From Epilithonimonas mollis (lineage in GTDB: Bacteria > Bacteroidota > Bacteroidia > Flavobacteriales > Weeksellaceae): a DNA stretch of 64,000 bases. Position numbers and translations under genes: made by a program. How positions within the stretch are numbered: position 1 is the stretch's first letter; each line of letters begins with the position of its first letter. Of the stretch, positions 8,277 to 16,407 are shown piece after piece. The DNA is taken from contig NZ_FRAM01000001.1 in the NCBI RefSeq assembly GCF_900142325.1, positions 1,302,001 to 1,366,000 on the forward strand. The letters are read 5' to 3'. Under the pieces are notes generated by a model. That model saw only the letters and a program-made list of their open reading frames with translations, made no database searches and was not told the DNA's origin.

Positions 8277-8609
8277 ATGAAAATCCGGGAATTTATTATT
8301 TCTTTGGATATCATGTCATCTTCTTTAGAAATAATCAACTCCACCGAATATACCGTCACGGGAAAGGTTTCCTATATGACAATTTTCTTCGGCAACCATC
8401 CTTTCTTTGTAGCACCAAACAAAATCTGGGTATCCAGAAAGCACAGGATTTTCCCACTGATCGAGATCAGCGCAATTGTTAAGACTCCGAGAGGAAATTT
8501 CAAGGCCAAATCCTCGATAACTTTCGGAACCTATCATCAGCTGTACGAAATTGTACAGGTGAGAGAAAACAGATTCCGCATCAGAAGAAAAAAACCTCCA
8601 ATAGTATAA
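8277..8609 (+). CDS. Small protein of unknown function at the end of the two-component operon
   Basis: The 110-residue product has no signal peptide or membrane helix. It is beta-rich in appearance (SLEIINSTEYTVTGKVSYM) and strongly basic at the C-terminus (RFRIRRKKPPIV). The family is not recognised. The 18-base gap after the response regulator supports co-transcription. The basic tail might bind nucleic acid, but this is speculation. Confidence 0.5.
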   Translation: MKIREFIISLDIMSSSLEIINSTEYTVTGKVSYMTIFFGNHPFFVAPNKIWVSRKHRIFPLIEISAIVKTPRGNFKAKSSITFGTYHQLYEIVQVRENRFRIRRKKPPIV

Positions 8610-8664
8610 ATACTTAATTTACGATTTGGTAATTTCTACACTTATCCGGCTAAATGAAGATTCT

Positions 8665-8672
8665 TAACTTTG
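8665..8672 (+). promoter_or_regulatory. -7 box of a small transcript
   Basis: TAACTTTG matches the Bacteroidetes -7 box. No good TTTG lies 19 bases upstream, so the promoter is half-supported. It would give a leader of about 35 bases before the ATG at 8713. Confidence 0.4.
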
Positions 8673-8712
8673 TCAATATAAACAGAACACAAATTCAATA
8701 TAGATTCTGCAG

Positions 8713-8778
8713 ATGACAGAATATAATCCAAAAACTAATGATGATGAGAACTTACTATTAGCAATCGATTTTAGTTAG
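8713..8778 (+). CDS. Possible 21-residue small protein
   Basis: An ATG at 8713 opens a 21-codon frame with many acidic and polar residues (start MTEYNPKTNDDENLL, end AIDFS) closed by TAG. It lies between a -7 box (8665) and a strong terminator (8790-8822), so a short transcript of about 140 bases is plausible. It follows the two-component operon. It could be a genuine small protein or peptide signal, or just a chance frame in a small RNA. There is no family match that I know. Confidence 0.35.
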   Translation: MTEYNPKTNDDENLLLAIDFS

Positions 8779-8789
8779 TTTAAATTCAG

Positions 8790-8822
8790 AACCGCCTTTC
8801 TTTTTCAGAGGGGCGGTTTTAC
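8790..8822 (+). terminator. Terminator after the two-component operon and small ORF
   Basis: Arms AACCGCC (8790-8796) and GGCGGTT (8812-8818) form a GC-rich hairpin followed by a T-rich tract on the plus strand. It also separates the convergent minus-strand crotonase gene ending at 8824. Confidence 0.75.
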
Positions 8823-8823
8823 T

Positions 8824-9579
8824 TTATTTATGTTTGAACTGATTGATGGCGTTGACCGTGAAGTCCGAGAGAACCAAATTTCCACTGATTCCAGCTCTTT
8901 CCACTAATAAGTTATCCCAATGTTCTGTTCCTTTCCAGAAGATTTCTTTCAGTTGTGACATTGCTTCCGGATTTGAGTTTGCTAATTTCTCAGCCAAAAT
9001 TTGAATTTCTGCATCCATTTCTTCCGGAGTTTCATAAACATCCTGGTACATATTTTTTTCTCTTGCCCATTCTGCGGAATAAAATTCGGTTGCATTGATT
9101 GCCAATTGCGCAAAAGACGAAGTCCCGATTTTCTTCTCAACAACTGGCCCAATCACGAAAGGTCCTATTCCGACAGCCAATTCACTTAGTTTTACAGAAG
9201 CATTTTCTGTCGCAAAAGTATAATCCGCAGCACACGCAATTCCAACACCGCCGCCAACTGCTTTTCCGTGAATTCTGGCAATAATCAGTTTTGGTGATTT
9301 TCGCATTGCATTGATAACATTGGCAAAACCTGAGAAAAAAGTTTTCCCGGTTTCGAAATCTTTGATGGAGATCAATTCGTCAAAAGATGCGCCCGCACAA
9401 AAGGCTTTTTCGCCTGCACTTTTCAGGATAATGACTTTTGTATCGTCATTTTGGCTCAATTTATTGATTTCATCTACTAAATTTTTAAGTTGAGAACTTG
9501 GCATCGAGTTGCTTTGCGGATGAAAAAACTCGATGGTTCCTATTCCGTTTTCTATAGTTGATGTTACGTATGCGTTCAT
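8824..9579 (-). CDS. Enoyl-CoA hydratase/isomerase family protein of the paa cluster
   Basis: The 251-residue crotonase-fold protein has the oxyanion-hole segments FCAGASFDEL (about 60-70) and HGKAVGGGVGIACAADY (about 104-120). Of the two hydratase glutamates, the first (in GGGxE) is replaced: the sequence is GGGVGIA. The second, in KLSELAVGIGP, is kept. This points to isomerase-like or altered chemistry rather than a standard hydratase. As the last gene of the paa region it probably supplies the PaaF- or PaaG-type step, but it could equally be a methylglutaconyl-CoA hydratase-like protein. The gap of 160 bases to paaZ holds a repeat element. Confidence 0.75.
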   Translation of the reverse strand: MNAYVTSTIENGIGTIEFFHPQSNSMPSSQLKNLVDEINKLSQNDDTKVIILKSAGEKAFCAGASFDELISIKDFETGKTFFSGFANVINAMRKSPKLIIARIHGKAVGGGVGIACAADYTFATENASVKLSELAVGIGPFVIGPVVEKKIGTSSFAQLAINATEFYSAEWAREKNMYQDVYETPEEMDAEIQILAEKLANSNPEAMSQLKEIFWKGTEHWDNLLVERAGISGNLVLSDFTVNAINQFKHK

Positions 9580-9582
9580 TTT

Positions 9583-9612
9583 TTGGTTGTTGGTTGTTGG
9601 TTGATAGTTGTT
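9583..9612. repeat. GTTG-rich simple repeat
   Basis: A run of TTGGTTGTTGGTTGTTGG directly upstream of the crotonase start. It belongs to the same low-complexity family as 13090-13182, 37470-37500 and 37661-37692. Confidence 0.5.
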
Positions 9613-9621
9613 TATATAACG

Positions 9622-9730
9622 AATCTGCAGCCCGACTTGAGCGGAAATCCTTTTTTGCTTTTACTCAATTTCTATTGAATGTGAAACTTTCTGCAAAAAA
9701 GATTGGGAGCGGAAGGCGGATTAAGCTGCC
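9622..9730 (-). repeat. Dispersed intergenic element, GGGCTGCAGATT family, copy A
   Basis: About 109 bases with conserved ends (AATCTGCAGCCCG and GCGGATTAAGCTGCC) and inner arms CTTTTTTGC and GCAAAAAAG around a variable centre. It is nearly identical at both ends to copy B (17596-17704) and diverged from copy C (36338-36425). It lies just after paaZ. No coding capacity is evident. Confidence 0.75.
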
Positions 9731-9739
9731 CAAATTATT

Positions 9740-11788
9740 TTATTCTTGATTAAGTTTTTTTACCATTGTCAGAATCGTAGCAATTGCTACAGTTTCGCCG
9801 GTTTCGTCATAAACATCCACTAACCAGCGAACGATTCCTTTAGCAATATCGTCTTCATCACGTTTTTCCTGACTGATTTTTTCTTTGCAGGTAAACTTCA
9901 CGCCAATCGTCATTCCTGGATAAACAGGTTTCACAAAACGACATTCGTCCAAACCATAATTCAGCAGAACCGGACCTTTTCTGGGGTCAACAAATAATCC
10001 TGCGGCTTTGCTCAAAATGAAATAGCCGTGTGCTACTCGACCTTCGAAAATCGTTCCTTCCAAAGAAGTTGCATCCATATGCGCATAAAAATTGTCACCG
10101 GAAACGTTGGCAAAATTGGTAATATCAGATTCTGTAACCGTATGTTTTGCTGTGATATAAGTTTCACCAACTTTCAGCTCTTCAAAATGTTTTCTGAATG
10201 GATGAATGTCATCTTCCCACTGTTTTCCGCCGTATTGATATTGCTGAGTTATATTAGTTAAAGTCGTTGGCGAACCTTGAATCGCAGTACGTTGCATATA
10301 ATGAAGAACGCCACGTTTACCGCCCATTTCTTCGCCACCGCCAGCTCTTCCCGGACCGCCGTGAACCAGCATTGGCAAAGGCGAACCGTGACCAGTACTT
10401 TCTTTCGCACAGTCGGAATTTAGAATCAGAATTCGGCCGTGCATCGATGCAGCGCCGATGACAAAATCTCTTGCAAAATCGTCGTCAGCCGTCACAACGG
10501 AACAACAGAGCGAACCTTTTCCCATTCTCGCCAATTCAATGGCTTCTTCCAAATTATGATAAGGAATAATCGTACTAACAGGTCCGAAAGCTTCGATATT
10601 ATGACAATCTGTATTTTTAAACGGATCTGAATTAAGGAATAAAATCGGGGAAATAAATGCACCTTTATTTTTGTCAGCACCTTTCACTTCAAAGTTTTCC
10701 AGATTTCCGAAAACAATTTCCTGAGTTTTTGATAGTTCCTGAACTTTCTCGGAAACTTCCTTCACCTGGTCTTTATTAGCCAAAGCACCCATTCTCACGC
10801 CTTCGACATTCGGGTCGCCGATGACAACGGTTGAAAGTCTTTGTCCAAGAGCAATCTGAACATCCTCAACCAAGTTGCCTGGAATCAGCAATCGTCTTAC
10901 AGCCGTACATTTTTGTCCAGCTTTGGTTGTCATTTCGCGCGTTGCTTCCTTGATGAATAAATCGAATTCGGCAGTTCCTGGTTTTGCATCTTCGCCTAAG
11001 ACCATTGCATTTAATGAATCTGCTTCCAGATTGAAAGGAACCGATTCTTCCACAATTTTCGGATGCGCTTTAAGCATTTTTCCTGTGGAAGCCGAACCTG
11101 TAAACGTTACGACATCTTCCATTGTTACATTATCCAGAATTCCGTTGGCCGAACCGCAAATCAATTGCAGACTTCCTTCAGGTAAAATTTGGGAAGCGAT
11201 GATTTCTTTAACCACAACTTCGGTTAGAAAACTGGTTGCTGTTGCAGGTTTTACGATGGCCGGAACGCCAGCCAAAAGATTGACCGCAATTTTCTCCAAC
11301 ATTCCCCAAACCGGAAAATTAAAGGCATTGATATGAATCGCAACGCCACGTTTCGGTGTGCAAATATGATGTCCGATGAACGTTCCTTCTTTGGAAAGTT
11401 TCACCGCATCGCCATCGATGTAATAAGGTAAATCGGGAAATTGTCTTCGAAGTGACGCATTAGCAAAAAGATTTCCGATGCCACCTTCGATGTCTGCCCA
11501 GGAATCTGCTTTGGTTGCGCCGGTTGCCCAACTCACTTTGTAGAAAATATCTTTCTTTTCCAAAAGATGGAATGCGAGTTTCTTTAACATTAATCCTCTT
11601 TCCTGAAAAGTCAATTTCCGAAGAGCCGGACCGCCGACTTTTCTGGCATAATCCATCATTTCTCCAAAATCCAAACCTTTGGAAGTGGCCGTTGCTACCA
11701 ATTCTCCATTGATAGAATTATATAAAGCCTGCCCTTCTCCCTCACCTTTTATCCATCTTCCGAGCGCGTAATTTTCTAGTTGATTCAT
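9740..11788 (-). CDS. paaZ: PaaZ: bifunctional oxepin-CoA hydrolase / 3-oxo-5,6-dehydrosuberyl-CoA semialdehyde dehydrogenase
   Basis: The 682-residue fusion is the length of E. coli PaaZ. The N-terminal aldehyde dehydrogenase (1-510) has catalytic Glu255 (NLEADSLNA) and Cys294 (KAGQKCTAVRR). The C-terminal MaoC hydratase (about 535-680) has the D565-H570 pair in SGDNFYAHMD, each within five positions of the E. coli residues. It opens the oxepin-CoA ring and oxidises the resulting aldehyde in phenylacetate degradation. It lies downstream of paaJ, with a 95-base spacer carrying an inverted repeat. Confidence 0.95.
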   Translation of the reverse strand: MNQLENYALGRWIKGEGEGQALYNSINGELVATATSKGLDFGEMMDYARKVGGPALRKLTFQERGLMLKKLAFHLLEKKDIFYKVSWATGATKADSWADIEGGIGNLFANASLRRQFPDLPYYIDGDAVKLSKEGTFIGHHICTPKRGVAIHINAFNFPVWGMLEKIAVNLLAGVPAIVKPATATSFLTEVVVKEIIASQILPEGSLQLICGSANGILDNVTMEDVVTFTGSASTGKMLKAHPKIVEESVPFNLEADSLNAMVLGEDAKPGTAEFDLFIKEATREMTTKAGQKCTAVRRLLIPGNLVEDVQIALGQRLSTVVIGDPNVEGVRMGALANKDQVKEVSEKVQELSKTQEIVFGNLENFEVKGADKNKGAFISPILFLNSDPFKNTDCHNIEAFGPVSTIIPYHNLEEAIELARMGKGSLCCSVVTADDDFARDFVIGAASMHGRILILNSDCAKESTGHGSPLPMLVHGGPGRAGGGEEMGGKRGVLHYMQRTAIQGSPTTLTNITQQYQYGGKQWEDDIHPFRKHFEELKVGETYITAKHTVTESDITNFANVSGDNFYAHMDATSLEGTIFEGRVAHGYFILSKAAGLFVDPRKGPVLLNYGLDECRFVKPVYPGMTIGVKFTCKEKISQEKRDEDDIAKGIVRWLVDVYDETGETVAIATILTMVKKLNQE

Positions 11789-11883
11789 TTTTTTTTGTAT
11801 TTACGTATTTATGTAAAATGTACAAAGTAGAATGTGTCGTTAAATGTACTTTTTACTTTTTACATTCTACTTTTTACAACTAA
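11789..11883. repeat. Inverted-repeat spacer between paaJ and paaZ
   Basis: The spacer holds AAGTAGAATGT (about 11825-11835) and ACATTCTACTT (about 11860-11872), an inverted pair within a longer TAAAATGTACAAAG / CTTTTTACATTC context. Similar wording appears at 14345-14375. It has no coding content. Confidence 0.5.
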
Positions 11884-13089
11884 TTAAACTTTCTCAATAA
11901 TTACCGCAAAACCTTGTCCCAAACCTACACACATTGTTGCCAGCGCATATTTTTTATTTTGATTATGAAGTTCATACATCGCTGAATTCAGGATTCTTGC
12001 GCCGCTCATTCCGAGAGGATGACCAAGCGCAATTGCTCCTCCGTTCGGATTGATTCTGGAATCGTTGTCATCTAATCCCCAAGCTCGGATGCAGGCTAAA
12101 CTTTGTGCAGCGAAAGCTTCATTCAATTCAATAATATCAATATCATTAAATGTCAATCCTGCTTTTTGTAATGCTAATTCAGCTGCTTTTACAGGACCGA
12201 TTCCCATAAATTTGGGTTCAACGCCGACAACTGCACTTGAAACGATTCTTGCTTTCGGTATTAATCCAAATTCTTTTATCGCATTTTCTGATGCTAAAAG
12301 ATTTACCGCTGCGCCGTCATTCAACCCGGAAGCATTTCCAGCGGTGACTGTTCCATATTTTTTAAAAGCGGTTCTTAATTTTGACAAACCTTCAATTGTT
12401 GTATCATTTTTCGGAAATTCGTCTTTATCAAAAATTATATCGTCGCCTTTTCTTTGAGGAATATTAACGCCGACAATTTCTTTAGACAATCTTCCGTTTT
12501 CTTGTGCAACTTTAGCTTTCTGCTGAGAATTATAGGCAAACAAATCCTGGTCTTCACGGGAAATTTGGTCACGTTCAGCCAAGTTTTCTGCTGTTTCACC
12601 CATAGCATCCACACCATACATTTTTTTCATTTTAGGATTGATAAATCGCCAGCCGAAAGTTGTATCATAGATTTTGGCATCGCCACCAAAAGGACTTTCG
12701 GATTTTGAAATTACCAATGGTCCGCGTGTCATATTCTCCACACCTCCGGAAATCATCAAATCTGCATCGCCAACCTGAATTGCTCTCGCTGCATTAATCG
12801 CCGCTGACAAACCGGAAGCGCAAAGTCTATTCACCGTTTCACCGGGAACGTGATAATCCAAACCGGAAAGCAACGCCGACATTCTCGCAATGTTCCGGTT
12901 GTCTTCGCCAGCTTGATTGGCACAGCCTAAAACGACATCGTAGATTCTGCTTTGGTCGATATTTAGATTTCTCTCTAATAGTTTTTTGATGACAAAAGCC
13001 GCCATATCATCGGGACGAACAGAAGATAAACTTCCTTTCAGTTTCCCAATTGGCGTTCGGATGCCGTCTATTATATATGCTTGGTTCAT
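11884..13089 (-). CDS. paaJ: PaaJ/PcaF: 3-oxoadipyl-CoA / 3-oxo-5,6-dehydrosuberyl-CoA thiolase
   Basis: The 401-residue thiolase has acyl-acceptor Cys90 (VNRLCASGLSAA), His357 (GHPLGMSGAR) and Cys387 (CVGLGQG). Its length and the GGAIALGHPLG motif fit the PaaJ/PcaF group of acetyl-CoA acyltransferases. In this setting it would cleave both beta-ketoacyl-CoA intermediates of phenylacetate breakdown, giving acetyl-CoA and succinyl-CoA. It lies between paaH and paaZ. Distinction from a generic fatty-acid thiolase rests mainly on context. Confidence 0.85.
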   Translation of the reverse strand: MNQAYIIDGIRTPIGKLKGSLSSVRPDDMAAFVIKKLLERNLNIDQSRIYDVVLGCANQAGEDNRNIARMSALLSGLDYHVPGETVNRLCASGLSAAINAARAIQVGDADLMISGGVENMTRGPLVISKSESPFGGDAKIYDTTFGWRFINPKMKKMYGVDAMGETAENLAERDQISREDQDLFAYNSQQKAKVAQENGRLSKEIVGVNIPQRKGDDIIFDKDEFPKNDTTIEGLSKLRTAFKKYGTVTAGNASGLNDGAAVNLLASENAIKEFGLIPKARIVSSAVVGVEPKFMGIGPVKAAELALQKAGLTFNDIDIIELNEAFAAQSLACIRAWGLDDNDSRINPNGGAIALGHPLGMSGARILNSAMYELHNQNKKYALATMCVGLGQGFAVIIEKV

Positions 13090-13182
13090 AGTTGTTGGTT
13101 GTCAGTTATTGGTTGTCAGTTGTTGGTTATCCAGCGAATTCAAATCTATCAACTGACAACCATCAACTATCAACTATCAACT
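13090..13182. repeat. Inverted GTTG/CAAC simple-repeat element
   Basis: The left half is GTTGTTGGTTGTCAGTTATT-like and the right half is CAACTGACAACCATCAACT-like. The two sides are complementary and could fold. The element fills the paaH-paaJ spacer and borders the paaH stop codon. Confidence 0.6.
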
Positions 13183-14338
13183 AATTATAAAAGTTCTTAT
13201 TTTGTTTTACTAAGTTTCTGATAATCGGACTGCATCTGTATCGGTCTTCGTGATAGAAATTGTAAAGTTCATCGAGTTCATTCTGAAGGTTTTCTAATCC
13301 GAATTCGTCTGCCCATTTTAATAAACCTTTTGGATAATTCACACCTTTTGTCATTGCCAAATCGATGTCTTCTGCAGATGCAATGTTTAAGAAATAAGCG
13401 TCTGAAGCTTCGTTCATTAACATTACCAAGATTCTTTTGAAAATAAATTCTAATAATTCCGGATTCTCATTGGGTTTTGGTTGTTCCGCATTTGAAGAAT
13501 AATCATAAAATCCTCTTCCTGATTTCTTTCCGAAAAACCCTGCTTCGAATAATCTTTTTTGTGTGAATGAAGGTTTGAATTTGGGGTCGTAGAAAAATTC
13601 TTTGAAAACACTTTCTGTCACTCGGTAATTCACGTCGTGACCAATGAAATCCATCAATAGAAATGGTCCCATTCTGAATCCTCCCAAACTGGTCATTGCA
13701 AAATCAATAGTCGCACAATCTGCAATGCCTTCCTCCAAAATCCTAATCGCTTCGCCGTAAAAAGGTCTCGCCACACGGTTCACTATGAATCCAGGTGTGT
13801 CTTTTGCAATCACGGGAAGTTTTTTCCAGCTTTCTACTAAATTTTTAGTTTTTGAAATTAAATCTTTATCCGTCTGAACAGCAGGAATAATTTCTACCAA
13901 AGCCATCAACGGCGCAGGATTGAAGAAATGAATTCCAATCACTCGACTCGGTATTTGACAAGCCGATGCAATGGATGCAATGGATAACGATGACGTGTTG
14001 GTTGCCAAAATACAATCCTCGGAGACAAGATTTTCCAACTTTTGGAATAAGTCTTTTTTGATTTCTAAATCTTCAATAATCGCTTCGATGATTAGTTCTG
14101 AATCATTTAATTCAGATAATTTATCGCTCAATCGGATATTATCAAAATAAGTTTCTGCTTCTTTATAAGTTAGCTTTCCTTTTTCGGCTAATTTTTGAAA
14201 TTGCGTTTCAAGATTTTGTCCTGCTTTTTCTACGGCAATCGGATTGCTATCGTACAACAAAACCTGATTCCCAGCTGTTGCCAAAACCTGTGCGATTCCA
14301 CTTCCCATTGCGCCACTACCGACTATTCCTATTTTCAT
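13181..14338 (-). CDS. paaH: PaaH: 3-hydroxyadipyl-CoA dehydrogenase
   Basis: The 385-residue protein has an N-terminal NAD-binding Rossmann fold (GIVGSGAMGSGIAQVLATAG, residues 4-23), the HFFNPAP motif (about 139-145), and two C-terminal 3-hydroxyacyl-CoA dehydrogenase segments (about 185-280 and 295-380). It is shorter than the roughly 475 residues of E. coli PaaH but complete in domains. It oxidises 3-hydroxyadipyl-CoA to 3-oxoadipyl-CoA. The 183-base spacer upstream, toward paaD, contains repeat sequence. Confidence 0.85.
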   Translation of the reverse strand: MKIGIVGSGAMGSGIAQVLATAGNQVLLYDSNPIAVEKAGQNLETQFQKLAEKGKLTYKEAETYFDNIRLSDKLSELNDSELIIEAIIEDLEIKKDLFQKLENLVSEDCILATNTSSLSIASIASACQIPSRVIGIHFFNPAPLMALVEIIPAVQTDKDLISKTKNLVESWKKLPVIAKDTPGFIVNRVARPFYGEAIRILEEGIADCATIDFAMTSLGGFRMGPFLLMDFIGHDVNYRVTESVFKEFFYDPKFKPSFTQKRLFEAGFFGKKSGRGFYDYSSNAEQPKPNENPELLEFIFKRILVMLMNEASDAYFLNIASAEDIDLAMTKGVNYPKGLLKWADEFGLENLQNELDELYNFYHEDRYRCSPIIRNLVKQNKNFYN

Positions 14339-14398
14339 TTTTTTTGTAAAATGTATGATGTAAAAAGTACAATGACTTTTTTTATTCTATTTATTTCC

Positions 14399-14475
14399 AA
14401 CGCAATGTGCGCAAACTTTTTTTATCAATTATTGAAAACATTTTTAAGTTCGCAAAGCCGTTAGCACTTAGCGAA
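14399..14475. repeat. CACAAAG/GCAAAG spacer element
   Basis: The block GTGCGCAAACTTTTTTT, an AT centre and AAGTTCGCAAAGCCGTTAGC has the layout of the elements at 17385-17450, 18888-18952 and 45764-45840. It lies between paaD and paaH. Confidence 0.5.
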
Positions 14476-14521
14476 GAAATATTTATTTGTTTTAGTCTAA
14501 ATCAAACAACTATCAACTAAT

Positions 14522-15007
14522 TTAATGACATTTAAAATAATCAAAAGGTTCTCTGCAATCATCACATTGATATAATGCTTTGCACGCTGTGGAACCAAAC
14601 TGACTTACCAAATGTGTATGTTTTGAACTACAAAGCGGACACTCGACCTCATCTGTTTTTGAGAATAATTCATCATTATTTTTTGAATAGACAGGCGGTG
14701 CGATGCCGTAGGCTTTAAGTTTTTGTTTTCCTTCTTCCGTCATCCAATCGGTGGTCCAAGCCGGACTTAGTCGATTGGTTATTTTTATATTATTGAAACC
14801 TTTTTCAACCAGTTTCATTCTGATAGCCATATTAATCATTGATGTGGCGGGACAACCGGAATAAGTTGGTGTCACTACAATTTCGATTTCGTCTTCATTG
14901 AGTTTGACATCACGGATGATTCCCAAATCCAAAAGATTGAGAACGGGAACTTCCGGGTCGGGAATTTCCTTTAATATTTGCCAGATATTTTCTTCTGTGA
15001 CTATCAT
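14522..15007 (-). CDS. paaD: PaaD: phenylacetyl-CoA epoxidase maturation protein
   Basis: The 161-residue protein has an N-terminal DUF59/MIP18 domain (about 5-95; DPEVPVLNLLDLGIIRDV and TYSGCPAT) and a C-terminal Cys-rich zinc-ribbon-like tail (CPLCSSKHTHLVSQFGST, then CDDC). This combination is specific to PaaD, thought to assist iron or iron-sulfur assembly of the epoxidase. It lies between paaC and paaH in the usual order. Confidence 0.93.
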   Translation of the reverse strand: MIVTEENIWQILKEIPDPEVPVLNLLDLGIIRDVKLNEDEIEIVVTPTYSGCPATSMINMAIRMKLVEKGFNNIKITNRLSPAWTTDWMTEEGKQKLKAYGIAPPVYSKNNDELFSKTDEVECPLCSSKHTHLVSQFGSTACKALYQCDDCREPFDYFKCH

Positions 15008-15033
15008 TTTTATTTTATTATCCGTCGTTTTCC

Positions 15034-15066
15034 AAACCTCACAGGTTTTAAAAACCTGTGAGGTTT
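15034..15066. repeat. 33-bp perfect palindrome (AAACCTCACAGG type)
   Basis: Two 16-base arms, AAACCTCACAGGTTTT and AAAACCTGTGAGGTTT, flank one central base in the paaC-paaD spacer. The sequence is of a REP-like kind that I recall as frequent in Flavobacteria. It could act as an RNA hairpin between the two genes. Confidence 0.8.
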
Positions 15067-15077
15067 ATTTCAATAAA

Positions 15078-15833
15078 TTACCATTCCATATTAGGATAAG
15101 TACGTTGCATCATTTGCATTTCGGCCAGGATGTAACCCATTTTTTCAGTGTGTTTTCCTTCTTTTCCGCCGGTCAATTGTCTCGATTTTGAGAAATCGAC
15201 AAACAACGTTGCTTCATTCAGGATTTCCAGAACTTTAGTTTCCCATTTTGTTCGGAACGTTCTGATGTCCGGAATGCTATTTTGTTCAATTAGTTCTAAT
15301 TCCCAGTTGGTTGGAACAAACATTTCGTCTGTAAAATCAACCAAATCATTGACTGACTTCTGGATTTTGCTGTGACTTTCTTCTGTGCCGTCGCCTAAAC
15401 GAATCATCCATTCGCTACTCCATTTCAAATGATACGTCACTTCTTTCAAAGACTTTTCTGCGATGGAAGCCAGTTTCAAATCAGAATGATGTTTCAGTTC
15501 GGTCAATAATAGATGATGATAAACATCGAAGAAAAATTGTCTCGTAATCGTGTCTCCAAAATGTCCGTTCTCTCTTTCAACTAAAAGTAGATTCCTGAAC
15601 TCACGCTCATTTCTGAGAAAAGCTAAATCGTCTTCTGATTTCCCTTCGTTCTGAATTTCGGCGGCATACTGATAATAATTGGAAGATTCTCCCAACAGAT
15701 CCAAAGCAATGTTGGACATTGCAATATCCTGCTCCAAGACTGGTCCTTTTCCGCACCATTCACAAAGACGCTGACCGAGAATCAGACTTGTGTCTGCGAG
15801 ATGTAATATATAATTGAGATAATTATTGTTCAT
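15078..15833 (-). CDS. paaC: PaaC: structural subunit of phenylacetyl-CoA 1,2-epoxidase
   Basis: The 251-residue ferritin-like helical protein begins MNNNYLNYILHLADTSLILG and contains CEWCGKGPVLEQDIAMSNIA and WSSEWMIRLGDGTEESH, typical of PaaC, the non-catalytic partner of PaaA. I start at the ATG at 15831-15833. A longer frame begins at 15902, but its extra 23 residues are read from a repeat (15856-15912) and match no PaaC. It lies between paaB and paaD. Confidence 0.93.
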   Translation of the reverse strand: MNNNYLNYILHLADTSLILGQRLCEWCGKGPVLEQDIAMSNIALDLLGESSNYYQYAAEIQNEGKSEDDLAFLRNEREFRNLLLVERENGHFGDTITRQFFFDVYHHLLLTELKHHSDLKLASIAEKSLKEVTYHLKWSSEWMIRLGDGTEESHSKIQKSVNDLVDFTDEMFVPTNWELELIEQNSIPDIRTFRTKWETKVLEILNEATLFVDFSKSRQLTGGKEGKHTEKMGYILAEMQMMQRTYPNMEW

Positions 15834-15855
15834 TGGTTTCAATTTAATTGGCGTT

Positions 15856-15912
15856 ATAAACCACCCGAATTTCAAAATTAATTTTGAAATCCACCCGTCC
15901 AACGGAGGGGAA
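15856..15912. repeat. Spacer element with 22-bp palindrome
   Basis: A perfect palindrome (15869-15890; ATTTCAAAAT-TA-ATTTTGAAAT) sits between two CCACCCG words, followed by CAACGGAGGGG. It fills the paaB-paaC spacer and accounts for the false upstream extension of paaC. Confidence 0.65.
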
Positions 15913-15916
15913 TTTG

Positions 15917-16204
15917 TTACATATTTTTTACTTCTTCCGGGACGTGGTAAAACGTCGGGTGGCGATAAACTTTATCTTCTGAAGGTTCATAAAATGCCTC
16001 AGAATCATCGGGATTGGTAGCGTGGATATGTTTGGATTCTACCACCCAAATGCTGACACCTTCCATTCTCCTCGTATAAACGTCGCGTGCGTTTTGGATC
16101 GCCATTTCTGCATCAGCAGCGTGGAGACTTCCGACGTGTTTATGATCCAAACCTTGCCTGCTTCTGATAAAAACTTCCCAAAGTGGCCATTCTGTATTTT
16201 GCAT
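15917..16204 (-). CDS. paaB: PaaB: subunit of phenylacetyl-CoA 1,2-epoxidase
   Basis: The 95-residue product matches PaaB over its full length (WPLWEVFIRSRQGLDHKHVG, then YTRRMEGVSIWVV). PaaB bridges PaaAC modules in the epoxidase complex. It follows paaA by about 200 bases of repeat-rich spacer. Confidence 0.95.
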   Translation of the reverse strand: MQNTEWPLWEVFIRSRQGLDHKHVGSLHAADAEMAIQNARDVYTRRMEGVSIWVVESKHIHATNPDDSEAFYEPSEDKVYRHPTFYHVPEEVKNM

Positions 16205-16407
16205 AATATTCGTGTAGATTAATAGATAATAGACTGATAGATAATAGATTTTAATCTATTGGTTTATTATTGTTTATTTTATCGCAAAGGCGCAATATTT
16301 TTCTTTTTTGATTCTGCTTTAAGCCGCAAACTTAAAACTTCGAATTAAGTTTTGCGACTTAATACATAGATTTGTCCCAGCACTTGCGCCTTTGCGTTAC
16401 AAAAACG
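16205..16407. repeat. Repeat-rich spacer between paaA and paaB
   Basis: It contains a direct repeat of GATAGATAATAGA with a small hairpin AATAGATT/AATCTATT (about 16220-16260), and a 13-base perfect inverted repeat CGCAAAGGCGCAA (16283-16295) with TTGCGCCTTTGCG (16384-16396). Inside lies an imperfect hairpin around 16318-16360. No gene is seen. Confidence 0.65.

Noticed and set aside
10875-11336. 153-codon plus-strand frame inside paaZ
   Set aside because: It is the antisense shadow of a well-supported catalytic domain and resembles no protein.
12050-12457. 135-codon plus-strand frame inside paaJ
   Set aside because: Antisense of the thiolase active-site region, with no independent support.
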